Shown here piece after piece: positions 9,048 through 13,851 of a DNA stretch of 13,851 bases. Origin of the DNA: Amoebophrya sp. AT5.2 (Eukaryota; Sar; Dinophyceae; Syndiniales; Amoebophryaceae); assembly GCA_005223375.1 (NCBI GenBank), contig RXOD01005483.1:1-13851 (forward strand), read 5' to 3'. A model generated the notes under the pieces. It did not search any database. It saw only the letters and a program-made list of their open reading frames with translations, and was not told where the DNA came from. How positions within the stretch are numbered: position 1 is the first letter of the stretch; each line of letters begins with the position of its first letter. The translations under genes and the position numbers were made by a program.

Positions 9048-9069
9048 TCCGACTCCGATCGGAGACGGA
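9048..9069. repeat. 22-base near-perfect palindrome
   Basis: The perfect core CTCCGATCGGAG (9053-9064) is extended by TCCG and CGGA on either side, across a single A-A mismatch. It lies about 450 bases upstream of the ABC transporter start. It could be a dimeric protein-binding site or a hairpin; nothing in the sequence decides. Confidence 0.7.
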
Positions 9070-9426
9070 GGCTCGGTTGTGCTCGTGCAGCCATCTCGGT
9101 GTGCAGTTACCTCAGTTGAGTGCCTCATTTGTAACCATCGGTTGCGCAATCTGGTGCCTCGGTCGGTGTCGTGCGTGTGGCGTACCCGCGTCTGGTTCTT
9201 TCAGCTTCTTGCTCTGTCTCGCCGGATGGTCGTCAACATCAGAACCTCTCACAACCCGTCCAGGCCCAGTATTTCCCAACAGTTTCTCGTGGATCGATTT
9301 GTCATATTGCCATCTTTCATCGCGCATTCCTTTTGGTTGCATTTAGTGGGCACTACTCTCAACGACGTACATTACAACATTCATTTACCAAGAAGGGGTT
9401 CTAGTATATGCTTTTTGTAGGGAAGC

Positions 9427-9432
9427 TATAAA
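9427..9432 (+). promoter_or_regulatory. TATA-like hexamer upstream of the ABC transporter gene
   Basis: TATAAA lies 83 bases before ATG 9515, a plausible core-promoter distance for a gene with a short leader. Six-base matches occur by chance, and many protists do not use TATA boxes, so support is weak. Confidence 0.25.
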
Positions 9433-9514
9433 TGCCTTTCGCATTCGTGTGACTGGTTTTTGTGGCTGCGACGACCGCCTGTTCTCCCCACAATAAATTC
9501 GTTGGCTCACAATT

Positions 9515-12500
9515 ATGTATCGTGGCCTGACCACGAGTACGTTCATCTCTAACCTAATGGCAGGCATGCAAATGCAAATGCTGCTGCTGGGCGGTGCGCT
9601 GCCGGCGGTGATTGCGCAGGATTCGGGCGTGCCTGTGCACCTGCTGGCCTCCAACCCCTACGACACCATGTCCCAGTCAGGCGAGCAGCAGTATGACGTG
9701 GTCGAACTCCTCAATTCCATGAGCCCCTCCTCGACGCAATCTAACTCCACGGAGCAGGGCACCTGTCCGGCTTTCGGGTACTACAAGTGGGTACCGCCGG
9801 TCACGTCCTATTGTCTCAACTGCGAGCAGATGCAGCTCGCGCTTCAGGCGAACCTGCCGATGCCACACCCACAGTTAGGCCACGAGCGATACTCGTCGGA
9901 AGAAGAAACTTAGAATCCACATTAATCGGACTGGATCATGGGACTCGTTTCCCATCCTTTCGCTGCATTTTGATTTGTCTTCGTTCCGCGGGACTAGGTT
10001 GTTAGGTCTTCCCAGGGCAACTTCTAAACCGTGGAGTATCGGTTTTTCGATCAGTAGTGCCGCGGGATACAAATCACTGTACGTCACACCCGACCCGCAT
10101 GACCGGCAGTGTTTGTCCGCGTTCCCCCGCCTCCTGGCAGCTCTCGCCAGAGAGAGAGATCTTTATAGCGCAATAAAAATTGCCGAAACTACGAATGTTT
10201 TTTTTGATTTCCTCTTCTGGCGGCCTCTCGCCTCTAACCGCAACGGGGAGTCCGACCCCCACGCGCGAGGTCGCCGACGAGATGGGGATTCCGAAGGACT
10301 TGACGGACTATCGAGGCCTCGTCTGCGCCGACGGCTCCGCCCGGCTGTGCAAGGCGGGGCGGTCCTGCCCCAATATCGCGACGGAGATCACGTGCGGACC
10401 GGGGACTTACAGCCGCCAGGGCTGGACGGCTTGCGTGGAGTGTGGGGTGTTGCGGGATTGTGGCGACAAGGGGCCGACGGTGGCGGGGCAGGGGGGAGAA
10501 TACTTCGGCCTGAAGTACGCGCAGATCGATTTAGGGCTCCGCTCCATAGTACTTCTATGTCAAAAGCATTTCCAAGGACATCCTTCACTTAAGGTTTAGT
10601 AGAAGCGCTCCCAATGGGAAGGGCCAAGGCCAAGTTAGTAGTGCAATGAACTTGATGGTTTTGGTCCAACTCGTTCTCCGACATCTGGTTCCAGCGAAAG
10701 AAGTAGTAGCGGCAGTGATCGCAGACGCAGACGTAGAGTAGAAGTGAAAGTCGATGGCGAGCGCGGCAACTCATGGGGAGCCCGTCTGCCGGGGATCTAC
10801 GTGTTGGAGGGCACCGGGGCGTCCTATACGTCCCCACAGTAGATGTGGTCTGCGAATGTGGCTAGGGCTATCGGCTACCTATGATCCTCGATTGAGGGAG
10901 CAACTCCCTCATCTGCGAATCATTGTTTGAGCGGAAATGCTTTTCGTCGGCTTCCCTCTCTAATCCGCGCGGTGGCGTTCTGGCTGCTGATGGTGGGGTT
11001 CTATTTTTTCCTCGGTTTTCTTGTCCTCGGCGTGATCGTGACGCGAAATTCGATCCAGACCTGCCACCAGAATTACGACGTCTACGCACTGAAGAAAAAA
11101 CAAGAGAGCGTCAAGGGGCGGAGGGGAAAGGCGTTGCGAGCGATCCACAAAGCGGTCGGCGAAGCGCGCACGGAGCTCCTGGGTGCTGCGCAGCTGTTGC
11201 GGAAGGGCTACGTGAATCGCCAAGCGCAGGCCACGGCGACGAAGGGCGCGAACCAGGGAACTTCTGCGTCTACTCCGCAAGGCAACAAGAGCCAGCCTGG
11301 GAGCACGGCGTCTTCCACGACGATAGTGAGGACTGTTGCTGCAGGAGAACCGGCCCAGACAGGAGAGCCGGACGAAGCTCTGGACGCCGACATCGCAGAT
11401 ATTTCCCGGTTCGAGGGCGACTTGATGCGGCACTTGGGCTTTTCCACGGGGCTAGACGAGTTTGGCCAGAAACTTGCGCAGGTGATCGGCGACGACGAGC
11501 AGAAGAAAAAAATGGTCGCCAGCTGGCTGGGCCTCAGGGGTTCCTCGGGCGACGCGTTTGCGGCCGACATCAGTAGGCCACTGCCGGCTCTGCGGGTTTC
11601 GTTCGACAACGTAACTTTAAACGTGAACGACAAACAGGTGCTCTGTGGCGTCAAGGGCTCCTTCCCGCCCGGAAGCCTAGTGGCTGTCATGGGCGCCTCG
11701 GGCGCGGGGAAGACTTCCTTCGTGAACATGCTCGCGAACGAGCTGTCGTGCTACAGTGACGTCGCGCACTTCCAGGCCGGCGGCGACATCCGCATCGGAC
11801 TCACGAAGGACGGCTGCAGAAAGTTTCCCTCCGAGATCGGATACGTCCCGCAGGACAACGTGTTGTTTGACGAGTTGACCGTCTTCGCCAACATCTATTT
11901 CGCGGCGAAGCTGAGATCCCCGGACGGCACGCCCGAGGAGGGAATCCTCCTGGCCGTGGAGGAGACGCTGAGGATTCTCGAGATTGCGCACATACGGGAC
12001 TCGGTCGTCGGCTCCGTGGAGAAGAAAGGCATCTCCGGCGGGGAAAAGAAGCGCGTGTCCATGGCCGTGGAGATGGTCGCGAAGCCGCGGATTCTTTTTC
12101 TCGACGAGCCCACCTCCGGGCTGGACGCGTCCGCGTCCTTGAAGGTGGTGCAGTGTCTGCGGCGGCTACGGTCGCTGAACATAACTGTGATCTGCATCAT
12201 CCACCAGCCCCGGCAGAGCGTCTTCCTCCTGTTCGACCAGCTGTTGCTGCTGGCGAAGGGCGAGCCCTGTTTTCTGGGGAAGCCCTTCGAGGCGGTGGAG
12301 TTCTTCATGCGGCTGGGCTTCCCCTTCTCGCAGGGCGAAAACATCGCGGACTGGCTGCTCGACGTGTTGGAGGGGACGCACTGTGTGCGCTTCGACGAAC
12401 TCGGGAGGCGGGCAGTCGACTACCAGGGCGACAAAGTGGCGCTGTCGAAAGACATCGCGAAATTTTGGACGGAGACCGAGACCAGTGACAGGTAAATTAA

Positions 12501-13851
12501 AACTGATTCATAGTTGTACTGGAAGGAGTTTGTAATTGTAATCGAAAAATAAGACCTGGTGCGCATAGACTCCTCAACATTGTTTCGTTGTGAACACAGG
12601 TATGCCGACGCGACGATTTCGGAGAGGGAGACGATCCGGCGGATTGTGGCTTACTTCGCTGCAGATCAGGGTACCGGAAACGCCTGCGAGGCCACCGCGC
12701 GCCTCGCGAGCGAGTGCACCACACGGCTCTCGAGAAAGTCCAATCGGGGAAGCGTCGCCTCAACGGGGGAGCTTCTACGACCCACGGCTCCACTTCCACC
12801 CGCGTGGAAGACGGGCAGGGCGCTGAAGAAGGGAAAATCGCTAGTGCGCAGCGCCACCGCTATGGACGTGGCTGCCGGGATGACGGCTACGAAGGACGGG
12901 TACTATCGCACGGCAGTGGTGACTGAAGACGGAGTCATGCGAGAGTTGGTACAACCGGGATCGTGGAAGAAGATGAAGCGGGCAAATATCCTCATCAAGC
13001 AAAACACTGCGCAGCAGGAGTCGACCTTCATGGCGCTTCGGAAGTCGTTGCGCGAGGGTAGTGCGGCATTTATTAGTGCGGACGATGACGATGTGGACAT
13101 GGAAATGGTCGTCGAGGAAGGACGAGACGATGGTCGTGCAGCCGGGGCGTCCTTGCATTCGAAGGCAACTCAGGACGAGGAGCGCCGCAGTCGAGGTGAA
13201 GGCTCGCAGAACAGCATGCAGGCTGGTGCAAATGTTGAGGACGCAGCTGTTGATCACGATGGGGCAGCGGTTGCAGCTGCTGCCGAAGATGTAGTGGAAC
13301 AGCAGATGGGCGTCACCGGCGGCAGGAGATGGTGGTCTTCGGGAGGCACCAGTGGCGACGAGGCGGCGGCGGGTGCGGAACAAAATGATCGTGAGACTGT
13401 GAAGAAGCTTCGATTCTCCGCCGACGACGACGTTGCCTCAGAAATGTCGGCGGTTTCCAGCTTAGAGGGGGCGATCCCTCTTGTGCACCCACACGCGGCC
13501 GTGCTGGAGGATATCCTCTTTGCCATGTTTGCGGGCTCGGAAAGCGTGTCCGAACCGCGCCTGCACGACTTCCTTGAGGAGGTTCTGCACCGGCCCTTGC
13601 AGACGAAGTTTGTGCTCGCGCTCATTTCGAAATACAAAACTGCGTACGCGGGGTTTTTAGAGGAAGAGTCGAAGAGCGGGCGGATCTGCCCGGCGCTTTC
13701 GAGCGCAGAGATCGATGAGCGGTGCGGAGTGCAACGGGGGGCAAATAAGGAGCAGGCGGATCCATCGGAGGGCGGTTTTTCTGGGATACAGCTGGATTTT
13801 TCCGCCACCATATCCGTCGAGTGTGTGGCGTACAACCTGGCGCTGCGGCTG
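9515..13851 (+). CDS. ABCG-type ABC transporter with Cys-rich N-terminal region, partial at the 3' end; exons about 9515-9873, 10251-10514, 10932-12491, 12600 to beyond the window
   Basis: An ATP-driven membrane transporter of the ABCG (White) type, domain order NBD then TMD; substrate unknown. Exon 1 starts at the first ATG after an in-frame stop (9494-9496) and encodes a signal-like hydrophobic stretch (LLLGGALPAVIA). Exon 1 and exon 2 together carry a Cys-rich region (CPAFGYYKW; LCKAGRSCPN; TCGPGTYSRQGW) like that of plant ABCG24/28. Exon 3 begins with one membrane segment (about 10966-11040), then a basic and Ala-rich linker. Its complete NBD has Walker A GASGAGKTS (11692-11718), Q-loop VPQD (near 11851), signature ISGGEKKR (12031-12054), Walker B ILFLDEP (12091-12111) and the switch His (12202-12204). 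Exon 4 is open for 417 codons to the window edge. It is acidic, Ala/Gly-rich and without membrane segments, so the transmembrane domain must lie downstream. The intron between exons 3 and 4 is well supported. The first two introns are certain to exist but their exact borders are not. All three are phase 2 in this model. Confidence 0.85.
9874..10250 (+). other. First intron of the ABC transporter gene (borders uncertain)
   Basis: Exon 1 meets a stop at 9911-9913, and the next Cys-rich segment resumes after about 10250 in another frame, so an intron is required. The preferred model is CCACA|GTTAGG at 9874 to CGGGGAG at 10250 (phase 2), preceded by a strong pyrimidine tract (about 10196-10237). 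An alternative donor at 9895 (TC|GTCGGA) has the same phase. An acceptor at 10269 paired with a donor at GTACCG (about 9790) would be phase 0. Confidence 0.55.
10515..10931 (+). other. Second intron of the ABC transporter gene (borders uncertain)
   Basis: It links the Cys-rich exon to the membrane-segment exon, whose frame has no ATG ahead of the conserved region. The preferred model is CTGAA|GTACGC to TGTTTGAG|CGG (phase 2). Phase-0 alternatives use donors near 10480 (ACG|GTGGCG) or 10549 (ATA|GTACTT) with the acceptor at 10896 (GATTGAG|GGA). Codon use stays coding-like to about 10525, which favours the later donors. Confidence 0.5.
10894..10910 (+). repeat. Perfect 7-bp stem, 3-base loop hairpin
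   Basis: GAGGGAG-CAA-CTCCCTC folds into a stable hairpin at the 3' end of the second ABC transporter intron. It lies 21 bases before the preferred acceptor and overlaps the alternative acceptor at 10896. It could affect acceptor choice; this is inference. Confidence 0.75.
12492..12599 (+). other. Third intron of the ABC transporter gene (phase 2)
   Basis: The 108-base A/T-rich intron runs from GACAG|GTAAAT to GAACACAG|GTATG. Splicing joins AG to G, keeps an Arg codon and opens a frame that runs to the window end. Without splicing, TAA follows at once. ACAGGTA is repeated exactly at both borders (12488-12494 and 12596-12602). Confidence 0.9.

Larger units (their letters stand above)
8197..9514. 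other. Intergenic spacer, about 1.3 kb
   Basis: The longest gene-free stretch in the window. Several open frames on either strand lack an ATG or have random-looking composition. No tRNA, rRNA or transposase gene is visible. It contains a 17-base direct repeat (8769-8810), a 22-base near-palindrome (9048-9069) and a TATA-like hexamer (9427-9432) ahead of the ABC transporter gene. Confidence 0.5.

Noticed and set aside
9079..9420. Open frame of 113 codons upstream of the ABC transporter
   Set aside because: No ATG at the start of the frame, composition not coding-like, and no link to the downstream exon.
1..13851. Bacterial or phage origin
   Set aside because: At least three introns with exact in-frame GT-AG borders, long A/T-rich spacers and no ribosome-binding sites or operons argue for nuclear eukaryotic DNA.

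Overview
The window reads as nuclear DNA from a compact-genome microbial eukaryote. Several genes are split by short GT-AG introns of about 110-200 bases. Splicing these introns restores conserved proteins exactly in frame. Coding parts are G+C-rich at third codon positions, while introns and spacers are visibly richer in A/T. All five recognisable genes lie on the + strand. No spliced-leader gene, organelle gene or bacterial-style operon was seen. Compact introns, a one-strand gene array and high G+C would suit an alveolate or dinoflagellate-related protist, but the sequence alone does not settle the lineage.

Layout: (1) 1-844 is a spacer with a small nested direct repeat. (2) 845-2578 is a two-exon class 3-type aldehyde dehydrogenase (510 residues) with an intron at 1271-1471. 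(3) 3116-4567 is an Obg/CgtA-family GTPase in one exon, with a long low-complexity insert inside the Obg fold. (4) 5010-6622 is a two-exon protein with two RanBP2-type zinc fingers, a Lys/Gly tract and a short Arg/Ser tail, probably RNA-binding. (5) 7629-8196 is a two-exon 142-residue protein of unknown function with an NEKDFPPL-like short motif. (6) From 9515 to beyond the right edge runs a multi-exon ABCG transporter of the plant ABCG24/28 type. It has a signal-like N-terminus, a Cys-rich extracellular region, one membrane segment, a complete nucleotide-binding domain, and then a very long cytosolic linker that is still open at base 13851.

The genes do not form an evident pathway. ALDH handles aldehyde oxidation, Obg acts in (probably organellar) large-subunit ribosome assembly, the zinc-finger protein fits RNA processing, and the ABCG protein is a membrane transporter. 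They look like ordinary housekeeping neighbours rather than a dedicated system. The points most worth checking are the reconstructed ABCG gene with its unusual linker, the divergent NAD-binding motif of the ALDH, the insert in Obg, and short direct repeats at intron ends that could be traces of intron gain.
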